The translations under genes and the position numbers were made by a program. The notes under the pieces are model-generated. The model made no database searches and had not been told where the DNA came from. It worked only from the letters and a program-made list of their open reading frames with translations. From Tricholoma matsutake (taxonomy: Eukaryota; Basidiomycota; Agaricomycetes; Agaricales; Tricholomataceae), in the NCBI GenBank assembly GCA_026075535.2, contig AP026539.1:7564001-7628000 (forward strand): a stretch of 64,000 bases of DNA, in the 5' to 3' direction. Below, in pieces: positions 1 to 11,027 of the stretch (its first letter is position 1; every line of letters starts with the position of its first letter).

Positions 1-14
1 GAACCTCCACATAC

Positions 15-721
15 TGTCAAGAACCGTTCCTCGCCCGATCAGAACCTGCATCCATCTGATCCTTTTCTGCACCTCAAACCCGACTTTTGTCTATGCCTTC
101 TGATTTGTTCCCGGCCACCTTGCACTGCCCACACTGCTGTGCACCAGGCCGCCTTGTACAGCATCCATGGCTGCCTTCCCAGGGCTGCCGTCTCTATTGC
201 AAATTCAACTACGGATTCCTGTGCGGCTCCCGCTAGATAATTTATCTATGCAGTCAAGACGCTGCCGCAGTCTTCATTCCTGTTCCGCATTATTCCAGAC
301 TACAGTATTTAAGCTTAGTTAGTTTCACCTTGTACTCCTCAGTTCGTATATCGACATAGACTCAACTTTAACTTGTCAATCCAAATCTCATTCTACTCCT
401 ACCTCTGTCCTCTAAGAGTCTGAACTCCATTCGACTTGACCTCTAGTCTCCCTCTGAAGTTCTAACCTCACCTGAACTTAAAACTAAAGTCCCTCTGTAC
501 TCCTCCCCACGTTTACCTGCACTTTCCCGCTCCTACCTCTAAACCCTTGACTTGAAAGTAGGACACCAGACGAGGTGAAGGGCACAGCTTCTTACAAGCT
601 GAAGCCAAGTCCTTTCTGTTTCCCCTCCCACAGAATCCGCATTGACCTGACAATCTCCCACTATCATCACCCACAGTGTCCAGTCAGATTCCGAAGTGGC
701 CTCTAGGATCAGTTCTTAATA
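15..721 (+). repeat. Solo LTR of family A
   Basis: A 707-bp LTR begins TGTCAAGAAC and ends GTTCTTAATA, where a CA end has become TA. It is flanked by the 5-bp duplication CATAC at 10-14 and 722-726, and no internal region is attached. It is the same length as both LTRs of A1 and is nearly identical to their reverse complement, so it is plus oriented. Removing it restores the reading frame of the surrounding family B pol. It is therefore a solo LTR left by LTR-LTR recombination after insertion into B. Confidence 0.93.
306..351 (+). promoter_or_regulatory. LTR core promoter with predicted transcript start
   Basis: A TATTTAA box lies at 306-312. The motif AGTTCGTATAT at 341-351 sits about 30 nt downstream, where transcription would be expected to start. 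The same motif is complementary to the sequence just inside the 5' LTR of A1 and A3, as expected if the first nucleotides of the RNA act as the reverse-transcription primer. Element E's LTR conserves the pair (TATTTAA at 25345, AGTTTGTAAAT near 25379). The start site is inferred. Confidence 0.55.
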
Positions 722-726
722 CATAC

Positions 727-3700
727 AATGACAAGGAGGTATCAAAAGGAATCAGGAGATTCGTTTATGAATACGCCACAGTAGTGGATCGAATCCTAAC
801 CAGATTTATAATGGCCAGCATAACCGCATCCAGATGGAAGACTATACTAGCTACCCCAAGGCTGGGTGTGGTCGGAACAATCGTATCTAGGGATGGTTGG
901 CACTTGGCCCACGGTTTGATATCGAAGATCCTCAATTGGCCTGAACCACAGAATCTGACTGAAGTTTGTGGATTCCTCAGGACTGCAGGAGTTGGATGAA
1001 AATGGATAAGAAATTTTTCACTCATTGCGAAACCACTCATGCTTCTCACCAGACAGAGTGATCAGGACTTCTTTGACGACGATGCTGCCCGTGATGCTTT
1101 CAGCAGAATGAAAGAATTGGTATTGAGCGCCCCCATGTTGGTGCATCTCGATTATGAAACAGCAAAACTAGTCACTCCCCAACCCAGAAACACCAATGAA
1201 GGGCTGGTTATCATCGCAGTTGACTCATGCTCCAATGGTGCCGGCTGGGTTGTTTATCAAAATGTGGAAGGAGAAAAACATCCGACCATGTACGGCTCCT
1301 GCACGTTCAATGAAGTTGAATCTCGGTACTCACAGCCCAAATGTGAACTATATGGCGTATTCTGAGCGATAAAGGATTTATGACATCAAATCTGGGGTAT
1401 ACATTTCTGACTGGACGTGGATGCTAATTCTTAATAGAAATGATGAGGTCCCCTGACCTCCCAAATGCACCTATGACCCATTGGGTAATGTACCTCTCCC
1501 TCTTCAGTTTCAAAGTGAAACATGTTGCAGTGGATAAACACATGGTGCCTGATGGACTTTCATGCAGAAGAGGATCTGCAGAAGACTCAGATGACAAAGA
1601 CATGGAAGAATACCTTGATAAATTCATAGGGAGTTCATGATGCATCCCCTCACAAGTATCCTCCTCTCTTTCATCACCCGAAGCGCTGACCAGAGTGGTG
1701 AACAATATGCTCCTCAGCATGGGAACCAAATCGCCTTCTCCTCTGACCACTCAATTTGGTGACTACGAGATGCCCATGAGCCTGGCAAATATTACTGTGC
1801 CATGGTTCAACAACTTGGACATCGTGCACAATGAGAGTGTAAAGTGCATCAGCCAGTTTGATGGCTTCAACTTCGACCCCTCCATGGCTATAGCAACCCA
1901 AGCCAGAGAAGGCCTGGTATTTTCATCACTACTCAGATGTACAGATTCCCTGATGTACACAGGACACGAGTTCAAAAACCGGAATACACCTGCTTACAAG
2001 GTGGTTGAGGTCTGCCTGGGTGAGGAAAGATTTGAAGTGGAAATCGTGGTATACAGATATGAGTACATGACAAAACTAACTGAAGGTGCACCCTGTCCAA
2101 CAATATCGTGCTCTGGGAGTTGCCTTGGGGGGTTATGCTCTTGCCAACGGTGTGATACCCATCGGGACTATAGAGAGGTCAATCTGAAAGGTTACATAGC
2201 CTGTGCCTCACACACTTATGGGGTGAAGGATTTTGAGTCACCAGAACTTTGGGAGGAAATAAAAGCCTATCTCAAGGATAGTGTTCTCCCAGCTCGCTGT
2301 GGTAATTAGAAGGAACGCAGACAATTTGTGTCGAGGACACGCACATTTGTTGTTCACAACAAACATATTTGGAAAGTGGGGAAAGGCAGGAAGAACCCAC
2401 AACTACTGATAATTGATGTCGAGAAGTGCAAATCCCTTCTAGCACAGGTACATAACAAGGTAGGACACAGAGGACGCGACAATACTTACAAACTGCTAGC
2501 AGAGCGTTTCTACTGGTCAAACCTCTATGATGACGTGGCTTACTTTGTGCAATCCTGTAATGGATGTCAGCTTCGATCGAAATTGCACCCCAAGATCCCC
2601 TTCTCCCCAATGTGGAACACAGCAATTCTACGGTGCTTCCATCTCGACACTGTACACATGCCAAAGGGCCGAGATGGGATGCACTACCTACTGCAAGGAG
2701 TGGAACTGGCAATAGGTTGGCCAGAGGCTCAGGCAGCAAGAAAGAATGATTCGGAAACTTGGGCAAGATTCATCTAAGAAGACATTATCTGCAGGTTTGG
2801 ATGCATTCCCTATTGTGTGGTTGATAATGGCTCTGAGTTCGAAGGCGCTGCAAAGATTCTTTTTGAGAGGTACAAAATAACAGTAATATTCTCCTCACCA
2901 TATCATCCTCAGGGTAATAGTGTTGTGGAGCGAGCACACCAGGTGATTGTCAACGTGCTTTTCTGGGTTGCCGGCTCCCAACCAAAGGATTGGCCATTTT
3001 TTGTTTACGCGGTCCTCTTGGCAATCCATTGCACTGTTTCTCGCATGACAGGGTATATGCCCTATTATTTACTCTATGGCCATAACCCTCTCCTAGTATT
3101 TGATATATTGGACCGCACCTGGGAAATGCTAGAGTGGGACAAAGTGATCACTATGGAGGACCTAATAGCGACCTGCACACTTCAGATTGGCTGTAGGGAC
3201 AGAATTCTGAGCGACACTCTCGAGCGGCAAAAATGGGAGCGCCAACAAGCCATTGACAACTTCAATGAGAAGTATGGAAAGTATTTTGTTGATAACTACT
3301 TTGATATAGGCACCTGGGTACTTCTGCACAAGATTTGGCTGGACTCACAGCATGGCAACAAGGGGGCACCCCATTGGTCTGGGCCTTTTGCAGTGTACCA
3401 GAAGCTGAGTGACCATTCATATCGACTCAGGGAAATTGATGGCATGGTGAAAAGAGGAAAAGTGGTGAAAGACCAACTGAAAATATTTTATTATAGACAG
3501 GAAAATCAGACAATCAAATTGGTGAATATGACTTCAGCTGCATATCCTTAGCCAGTAACCACAGTTCCACTGGACGGTCCCATCTGGCATGAGTACTGGA
3601 TGATACCTTACAACAACAGTCTCATCAAGCATCCTATATTTCACATTGGCCGGCATTTGGAGTTGGCCAGTTCAATGATTGGTGAACTTGACAATTTGCT

Positions 3701-3788
3701 CAACACCCTGGATGCAGATGAGTGTATACTGCTAGACCCCATGTTCCCAGTGCCACTGCCATACATTGATACTGCACAACGTCTCTGA
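727..3788 (+). pseudogene. Family B Ty3/Gypsy Pol: RT C-terminus, RNase H, integrase (degenerate)
   Basis: Consecutive frames encode the RT thumb/connection (776-1000), an RNase H-like block (1039-1365), a long tether region (1440-2309) and an integrase (2328-3551). The integrase has an H-x3-H and C-x2-C zinc motif at about 2450-2580. It keeps its three catalytic acidic positions: D in LDTVHM, D in VVDNGSEF and E in NSVVERAH. A TAG at 3549 splits off a C-terminal extension that runs to 3788. Stops at 1363 and 2307 and frame changes make it non-functional. The organisation matches a Gypsy lineage common in agaricomycetes. The N-terminal RT, protease and Gag lie left of the window. The solo LTR at 15-721 interrupts the same frame, which starts at about position 3. 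Confidence 0.8.
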
Positions 3789-4204
3789 TCTGATACAGAT
3801 GTTGGATCTCTTCTTGGGTTCTGCCGTGAGTCGGCTGTGCTAAAATCATTCTGTCATAGTTTTTCTTTAGGTTTCACCGGCATGATAAGGGCATCATGCT
3901 AAGTTCCCCCCACTTGTGGATGGGTCGGTTGGCCTGTTCACCAACTTACCCATTCCTGGGAATTTCATTGCAACTGTGCCATCATGCACCATAATCCACA
4001 GGTTACCGTATATGTTTACTCTCTTTTGTTTTTATCAATGCTTCACACCTCTAACCTCATTAAAATCCCTTATAGCTTCAATTTATAGTTTGAGATTAGA
4101 CCAAGCCGAGACCTCTTCATGCAATGCATACATCACATGCTAAATCATGTTTCGGTGCTTCCTCAACTTTTGTGCCAACAGCTCTGCTTCCAATGAGACA
4201 GAAT
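3789..4204 (+). other. Family B 3' non-coding region, first part
   Basis: No convincing coding sequence is visible after the B pol stop at 3788. The stretch is split from 11740-12715 by the insertion of A1. It probably contains the 3' untranslated region and part of the B 3' LTR, but no second LTR copy is present in the window to define the ends. Confidence 0.4.
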
Positions 4205-4209
4205 GGTAC

Positions 4210-4916
4210 TGTTAAGAACTGATCCTAGAGGCCGCTTGGGAATCCAACCAGACACTGTGGGTGATGATAGCGGGAGATTGTCGGGTCGATGCGGATTCTG
4301 TGGGAGGGGAAACGGAAAGGACTTGGCTTCAGCTTGTAAGAAGCTGCACCCTTCACCTCATCTGGTGTCCTAATTTCAAGTCGAGGGTTTAGAGGTAGGA
4401 GTGGGAAAGTGTGGGTAAATGCAGGGAGGAGTACGGAGGGACTTAGGTTAAGTTCAGATGAGACTAGAACTTCAGAGGGAGACTAGAGGTTGAGTCGAAT
4501 GGAGTTCAGACTCTTAGAGGACAGGGGTTGGAGTAGAAGGAGGTTTTAGATTGGCAGGGTAAAGTCGAGTCTATGTCAATATACAAACTGAGGAATACAA
4601 GGCAAAACTAACTAAGCTTAAATACTGTAGTCCAGAATAATGCAGAACAGGAATGAAGACTGCGGCAGTGTCTTGACTGTGTAGATAAATTATCTAGCGG
4701 GAGCCACACAGGAATCCATAGTTGAATTTGCAATAGAGACGGCAGCCTTGGGAAGGCAGCCATGGATGCTGTACAAGGTGGCCTGGTGCACAGCAGTGTG
4801 GGCAGTGCAAGGCGGCCAGGAATGAAATTGGGAGGCATAGGCAAAAGTCATGTTCGACGTGCAGGAAAGGGTCGGATGGATGCAGGTTCCAATTGGGCAA
4901 GGAACGGTTCTTGACA
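4210..4916 (-). repeat. A1 3' LTR
   Basis: 707 bp. On the plus strand it starts TGTTAAGAAC and ends GTTCTTGACA, with inverted terminal matches. It is nearly identical to 11028-11734. The polypurine tract abuts its inner edge at 4917-4931. Confidence 0.95.
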
Positions 4917-4931
4917 GTATTTCCCCCTTAG
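4917..4931 (-). promoter_or_regulatory. A1 polypurine tract
   Basis: On the element's sense strand the sequence directly before the 3' LTR reads CTAAGGGGGAAATAC. The same tract precedes the 3' LTRs of A3 (31691-31705) and E (25118-25132), so it is the plus-strand DNA priming site. Confidence 0.8.
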
Positions 4932-5053
4932 TGCCAAGCCTACGAGGCACATGAGGGTTTGAGTCTGAATGAGGAAGTTGGTTGAATTTTCTGAATGTGG
5001 TAATTGGTTAAAAAAATTTTCATGTTCTTTCCTTCTCCCATCAACTATCAATT

Positions 5054-5420
5054 ATGTCCCCTCCAGCAGTATCTGCGCAGATCAAATTGGCTGTGATGAG
5101 GGCCCAACACGAACAGAGGGAGCAGGCGATGAAGAAGCAGATGGAATGGGAGATGAAGGAGCTGGAGGAAGCAGCGAGGGAGACAAAGAGGTGGAGCAGG
5201 CAGTGCGAGAGTCCCGGCAGGAAAGACGCGGGATCCAAAAATCTGGAGATGACTGGGAGGCCTTCCAGAGATATCTGGAGAAAAGGTGAGCTGATGATGA
5301 GGAGGAGAGTGAGGATGAAGAAGAGGGTAAGGAGGGTGAAGAGAAGGATGAGGGTGGAGACGCAGGCAAAGTTGGGGGAGAGGGAGATGAAGATGGCAAG
5401 GGAGAAGCGGTGGTAGTGTA
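5054..5420 (+). pseudogene. Antisense accessory gene of A1, deleted for its Zn2Cys6 domain
   Basis: The ATG at 5054 opens the same N-terminus as the A3 antisense gene (MSPPAVS, then a Glu/Lys/Arg-rich helix). At about 5180-5187 the sequence jumps to the acidic C-terminal part. Compared with A3 about 0.58 kb is missing, including the NLS-like stretch, the intron and the whole zinc cluster. The junction also shifts frame, and a TGG-to-TGA change follows at 5286. The ancestral stop is at 5418-5420, and AATAAA follows at 5459. It converges on the pol stop at 5511. This is a broken copy of the gene described for 51251-52097. Confidence 0.75.
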
Positions 5421-5458
5421 GGGACCCAGTCGGGTCCAAAAAAGTCTTTTTTTTTTTC

Positions 5459-5464
5459 AATAAA
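5459..5464 (+). terminator. AATAAA poly(A) signal of the antisense gene
   Basis: AATAAA lies 39 nt after the antisense stop codon. It is kept at the same place in A4 (30674-30679) and A3 (52146-52151). It is absent from the opposite strand here, which supports it as a signal for the antisense transcript. Confidence 0.5.
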
Positions 5465-7348
5465 ATTTGTTCTGAGTTTGGACTGAGTGAATAAGTAACG
5501 TGAATAGTCTTTAAGCGGGTAACGGTCCAGGTTTCTGTGGGTAGTGGGTGTGAAAATCTGCAAGGAGTTCTTGGGCATGGTCAAGTTCTGTAACAGGTAG
5601 CCAGGAAGTCTCTTCGTCGGTTCCCTGGTAACCTTCCCATTGGACGAGGTAGAGAATCTTGCAGCAATGTCGGTTGTTGACTTTGGAGTCGAGGACTTTG
5701 GCGATCTCATATTCGAGCTCGTCATCAATGGTGATTGGAGGAGGTGGGGGTTGTACTTGATTTGGAATTGTGTTTGGGGAGTGTTTCTCTAGTTGAGAGA
5801 CATGGAAAACAGGGTGAATGGCCCACATGTGATCCGGGAGCCACAGGGTGACTGAGTGAGTGCCTGGGCAGGCAATGATTTCAAAGGGGCCATGGTGCTT
5901 TTCGGAAAGTTTCTTGGAAGGACGTGTGGTGCAGATATTTTCTACAGTGACATAGGCAGAATCACCAATGTTGAAGTCGGGTGCAGGTGCCCAATGTTTG
6001 TCCGCAGGACCTTGATAACGCTCTTGAGTGGCCGCAAGTTGTTTCTGAAGCTCCTGATGAAGGTTGTCTAAGTCGACAATGAACTCGTGGGCGCGCTGTG
6101 AAGCTAAGTCATGTTCTGGAAAGACGGAAATGTTTGGGTGATAGCCTTTGTTGGCAAAGAAAGGGGATACACATGTAGAGGTGGAAGGAGCATTGTTGTA
6201 GGCAAATTCACCCAAGGGTAAGAGGTGAGACCAGTCGTCCTGCTGATAGTTGCAGAAGATCCAGAGGTACTGCTCCAAGGTCTGATTAAGTCATTCTGTC
6301 TGACCATCACCTTGCAGGTGATAACCGGAAGTGAAGTGGATCCACATGTCGAGTGCTTTTCCGAGGGAGTGGAAGAAATGGGAGACAAACTCGGATCCCC
6401 AGCTGCAAGTGACGTGCAATGGAACACCATGCTTGGAGAAGACGTGGAGGACAAACAGGTTGGCTAGTTCTTGGGCTGTGATCTCATTGACAGTTGGGAT
6501 GAAGATGCCTTGCTTGGTGAGATGGTCAACGATGACCAGGATAGCAGTGTGACCATTGGAGTCGGGTAGTTGTTCAATGAAGTCCATGGAGATGGAGTTC
6601 CAAGGTCGTTCTGGAACTGGAAGTTGCTTTAGAAACCCGTAGGGCTTGTGTCAAGGTGACTTGGATCATTTGCAAGTGGTACAGGTTTTGCAGAATTCCT
6701 GCACAAAGGTGCGGAGGTTTGGCCAAACATATTCCCAGCGGACAAGCTGCTGGGTTTTGTTTTGTCCGAAGTGGCCAGAGAGGATGTGATCGTGTTTGTA
6801 CTGAAGGACCTTGAGGCAAAGATCCGCAACGTCTGGAACATAAATCTGGTCAAAGTGGCAGAGAAGACCTGCCTCGTCTATGGTCCAGTTGGGGTCGGTG
6901 GGTGTCGGAAGATGTGCGGATGAAAAGGGGTCAAGGGGTAGGGAGGTGTAGATGTCGTGGTGGAGTTTCTCAACATCCATGATTACTGCTTGTCAAAGAA
7001 TGGGTGTGGCAAAATAGGTGGCATGGAGGGAAGAGGCAAGCTGTTCCTGTGTGAATACAGGTCAGAAGTTGGTTGGGTTTACGGAGGCAAAGTTGCTATT
7101 TCCCCCTTTATGGTAGATGTCCCAATGTCTAGTGAGTGCATCTGGCTTGGCCCCTAGTTTTCCGGGGCGGAAGTGGATGACAAGATTGAATTGGGAAAGG
7201 TACTCAGACCAATGGGCCTGGCGGTGGGTGAGCAACTTGGTAGTGCTGAAGTACTCAAGATTTTTGTGGTTGGTGACCACATCAACCGGGTTTGTGGAAC
7301 CCTCGAAGTACTGCCGCCAGTGTTTGAAGGCTTCGAAAATGGCCAAGA

Positions 7349-7774
7349 TGTAAGGGGACTAGGGGGGTGCCCTGTGTGTTTTTCCTATTTTTTATGTTCG
7401 TCCCATATTTTTCCCCACCTCATTTCCTTCTATTCTTCATTTTCTATGATTTTTCCGGATTTTATTACTAATTTTCCCTTGCTATCATGTTTGTATATGT
7501 TGACACTTTTATATTTAGAGGCGGAGTACCCCTTCCGACACATACCCCTTGGTATGATGTCACTCGGCAGCCTTGATCCACCTATCTCCGCCTTTTTCTA
7601 TTTTTAGGTTATATTTGATTTTTGTCGTCTTCACATATACTGGGCATCAGCAAGGGGATCCTTAGAGTTTTCTCTTCAGATTTCCCTTTGCTAGGTGCGC
7701 CCCCAATCCCTGTATTATGTAGCATAATTTTAACTTCAGATTTCCCTTTGCTAGAGGCTTAGGTTGCCCTTATA
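7349..7774 (+). repeat. Solo LTR of family G inserted in A1 RNase H
   Basis: This 426-bp block interrupts the A1 RNase H coding sequence exactly where A3 is continuous (54035). It is flanked by CAAGA at 7344-7348 and 7775-7779. It begins TGTAAGGGGA and ends CCCTTATA. If the CA overlapping the duplication is counted, the ends are TG...CA. A reverse-oriented relative lies at about 27643-28082. It contains TATATTTAG and no coding sequence, so a solo LTR of an element not otherwise present is the best reading. Confidence 0.8.
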
Positions 7775-9627
7775 CAAGAGTTCCTTGTCATGTGTGTCAT
7801 AATTTAGTTCAGCAGGATTGAAGGAGCAGGAATGAAAAGCTACTGGATGGATTTCTCCATCCGCAGTGTAAACTGAAAGGATAGCCGCTAGGGCATAGTC
7901 GGAATCATCGGTTTTGAGTACCATCTGTGAGTCAGGTACCCATTGCATTAAGACAGGGGCATGGGTGAATTCTTGTTTGAGCTTTTCAAAAGTGTTGCGG
8001 CACTTCTTGTTGAAGTCCCATGGTGCAGATTTCTGCATCAAGCGAGTGAGTGGGATGACAATGTCTGAATAGCCGTTAATGAAGTGGCAGTAAAAGTTGC
8101 AAAAGCCTAAGAAGGATTGATTATCCTTAACTTTCCTAGGCTTGGGCCAGTCAAGCACGGTTTTGACTTTATCCTTGGACATCTGCAGTCCATCTGGTGA
8201 AAGGATGAAACCCAAATATTCGACGGTGTCTTTGTGGAACTCACATTTCTGTGGAGAGGTGTAAAGTCCATTTTTCTGGAGATGGTGGAGGACTTCTTTG
8301 ATGTGAGCCCCATGCTGGGACTTGTCGTCGGAATAGATTAGGATGTCGTTGAGGTATACAATGACACAAACATCCAGCATGTTGCTGAAGATGTCATTCA
8401 TAAACCGCTGGAAAGCTGCAGGTGCATTAGTGAGCCCAAAGGGGACCACCAACCACTCGAAGGATCCGTAGTGGGTGTGGAAAGTAGTTTTCCATTTGTC
8501 ACCATCTGCAATGCAGACTAAGTGGTAAGCGTGCCACAAGTCTATCTTGGTGAACAAGCAGGCTTTTTGGGGAGAGTTGAGGAGGTCAGAAATGAGAGGA
8601 AGGGGATAGCAGTCTTTCTTTGTAAGATGATTGAGTCCTCAGTAGTCGACACAAAGTTGGAGACTACCGTCCTTCTTCTTGATGAAGAGAATCGGAGCAC
8701 CATGCAGAGACTTAGATGGGCAAATGAAACCTGAGTGGACATTTTCATCAATAAAGACTTGTAAGGCTTCTAATTCAGAGGGGGAGAGAGAATACATGCG
8801 GCCCAGAGGCGGAGGAGTATTGTCTTCTGTCTCTATCTTGAGGTTGTAAGACCGATGCAGAGGAAGGGTATCTGCTTTAGTCTTATTAAAGACATCAGTG
8901 AATTTGTGATACTTGGGCGGAATATCGGAGAGGTCAGAGGAGTTAGCGGAATGGGCGGAGTGGGCAGATAACCCTTCTGGAGCGAAGGTCATCTGAAAAG
9001 CTATTGCCCCAGGAAGTTTGCTAGCATGCGCATAAGCAGCAGCGTTGATGAAGGAGATGTCGGGAGGTGTAAACTTAGGAGGAATGGGGGGTTTGGAAAG
9101 TGCGGAAGAGTCAAGGATTTCTACTGGAAGATTCGGGGACAAAGGTGACATCAGGGGTGCTGGACCTCTATGATCTGCAAAGCAGAAAGCGAGTTGGCTT
9201 GAAGACCAGTCAATCAATGGATTGTATTGCTTCAGCCAGTTATGACCAAGTACGGTGGAACAGGAAGAGTCAAGTGAGGTTACATAAAATGACAAATTGA
9301 ATACTTCACTGGCAGGGAAGGTGACCAGAAGTTTGACGATCTGAGTTATGGTGGAGTTGCAAGTTCCATCAAAGAGTCGTAAACTGATTGGGTTAATGGA
9401 TTCCATGCTGAGTTGGTTATTCAACACAAAAGAGGAGTCAAGGAAGCAGTGGGAGGAGCCAGAGTCAATAAGGGTTCGGAAAGGGGCAGACAAGTTGGGA
9501 AAGGTTAAAAGAATGGTTAGAGAGTCAGGGTTGGAAAGAGCAGACACATTGAGATGAACGTAGGCAGCCAAGTGGGTAAGGTCAACCCAACCCCCAACCC
9601 CAATGGCTGTATCCTGAGGGTTGCAGA

Positions 9628-9637
9628 CTATTTTTCC
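9628..9637 (-). promoter_or_regulatory. Candidate -1 frameshift site between Gag and Pol (A1)
   Basis: Sense strand GGAAAAATAG: the Gag frame reads GAA AAA TAG and stops, while the protease frame is -1 to it and open through this point. The same site and arrangement occur in A3 at 55875-55884. A -1 slip on the A-run would fuse Gag to Pol. The site is not a textbook X-XXY-YYZ heptamer, so the mechanism is inferred. Confidence 0.45.
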
Positions 9638-10806
9638 GAGTCCGTAGTCTTGGGAACGACAGTGGATGCACGGGCTTTTGCGGCTTTGGATTTCAGGCAG
9701 TTTCCTGCTACGTGCCCTTCCTCACTGCAGTAGAGACAAAGTCATTCTCTCATGCAACATTCTTGTTCCTCCCCAGTAAGCTTGCCATTCTTCCCCAACT
9801 TATCGGAGATGGATGACTTGGGCTTGTCCCGGGAAGTGTTCTTTGTCGCAGAAGACTGCTGGTTGGAGGTGTTACCGTGAGCGGAGTTTGAAGTGGCTTG
9901 GTTTGTCGGCAGGGAAGAGTCCTTCCAACTAGAGTTACTGGAATTCTTTGTTTCGAAATGGGATTCATCCTCCTGCATCCAATAGATATTGTCACAGTCC
10001 TGTGCTTTCAAGCACAGTTCTGCAAGGGTGTCAGGTTTACCACCCTGAAGAACTTCTATGCGAAGTCAGAGCAGAAGACCATGGAAATAGCGGTCACAAA
10101 GGGCTGTTTCATTCCAGTTGACCCTAGAAGCTAATTCCCAGAAGTCAACATTATATTTCATGATGCGACCACCTTTCTTCATTGCTAAGTCAGAGAGAGC
10201 TTTTTCCGCATCTCTGACTGGGTCGTGCGGACCAAAGTTGCTTTCCAGCTCAGCAAGGAAAGCTTCATAGTCCCACATCCAGTGTGCGGAATCTGTTGGG
10301 TCATTCAGACCAGGCTCAAACCAACTGAGAGCTGATCCTTTAAGATAAGAAAGGATAAATATGATCTTTTTCTCATCAGAGGAAAATATGTGCGGACAGT
10401 CGCAGAAATGAAGATTACACGAGACTAGAAAGTCTCTAAGTTTCTTTAGGTTGGAGCCATCGAAAGTGTTGGGATTGCAAACTTTGATTTTCTCGGTCTT
10501 AGGTGCATTGTTTTGTCGGAGGGTGTGGATACTCTCTGAGAGGTTGTAAAGAACATCTATGAACCTATCCCCTGGATCAGGGTTTCCCCCTGCGGGAGGT
10601 TGATCGTCAGGATCATTGGGATTGGGGTCACCCCCAGGGCCGTCTGGACTGCTAGGGTCATTGGGTCCGCTGGGAGGTCCGTCCTCTAGACCACAATCTT
10701 CCAACCCATAGGGTTCAGGCTGGTCGATGCCCCCTACGTACTCAAGGGGAGTTCTTGATCGAAAACCTTCTGGGTTGCTGGAAGGTTGCGGGGCACGGGT
10801 GGACAT
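9628..10806 (-). pseudogene. A1 Gag, 393 codons, two in-frame stops
   Basis: The ATG at 10806 (MSTRAP) begins a Pro/Asp/Gly-rich N-terminus. A capsid-like domain follows, with VCNPNTFDGSNLKKLRDFL and SALSWFEPGLND, typical of the retrotransposon Gag family. A linker leads to a CCHC zinc knuckle, CLYCSEEGHVAGNC, at about 9690-9735. TGA codons at 10066-10068 and 9742-9744 replace CGA codons still present in A3. The natural stop is the TAG at 9628. The capsid packages element RNA in the cytoplasm. The start codon agrees with A3 (57028). Confidence 0.88.
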
Positions 10807-11014
10807 GAGATTGGCACTGATTGAAGGGGCTCCTGAGCTGATTTGTCAGAATATGTTTGAGGGTCTGGAAGACACTCCAAAAGTAGTAGCAGGTCGAGGG
10901 TCAGAAAGGGTGGATCGCTGGATTGCAGAGATCCCTGGAATAGTGGGAATTCCTGGTTGTGCACTGGCAAGTTTCAGTTGGGGTCATAAGAGGAGAAGAG
11001 ATGAGTGAAGTGAG

Positions 11015-11025
11015 AGTTCGTATAT
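11015..11025 (-). promoter_or_regulatory. A1 self-priming site next to the 5' LTR
   Basis: Two nucleotides inside the 5' LTR the sense strand reads ATATACGAACT. This is complementary to AGTTCGTATAT in the family A LTR (341-351 in the solo copy). A1's own LTR copy is AGTTTGTATAT (11397-11407 on the plus strand), one CpG change away. No TGG-type tRNA site is present. Elements of the Tf1/sushi group prime with 11 nt from their own RNA 5' end, and this arrangement matches that. Confidence 0.65.
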
Positions 11026-11027
11026 AC

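Larger units (their letters stand above)
5511..9637 (-). pseudogene. A1 Pol: protease, RT, RNase H, integrase, chromodomain (inactivated)
   Basis: Reading leftward: the protease has LIDSGSS near 9450. RT runs to about 7900 with YLNDI in place of YLDDI at about 8346, so a catalytic Asp is lost. RNase H is split by the G LTR at 7349-7774. The integrase has an HHCC finger at 6666-6980 and a core at 6000-6600. A chromodomain (EIAKVLDSK to ELDHAQELL) ends at the TAA at 5511. TGA stops, each replacing an Arg codon still present in A3, interrupt at 8639 and 6291, and another stop precedes position 6666. The second integrase Asp is replaced in CSWGSEF. The protease frame lies -1 relative to Gag. The chromodomain places A1 among the chromoviruses. 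Confidence 0.93.

Noticed and set aside
5048..5728. Long minus-strand Pro/Leu/His frames opposite the antisense gene (also 30251-31117 and 51784-52272)
   Set aside because: Composition is the reverse complement of a Glu/Lys-rich gene. They run across the convergent gap and LTR, and they lack the conserved motifs seen on the other strand.
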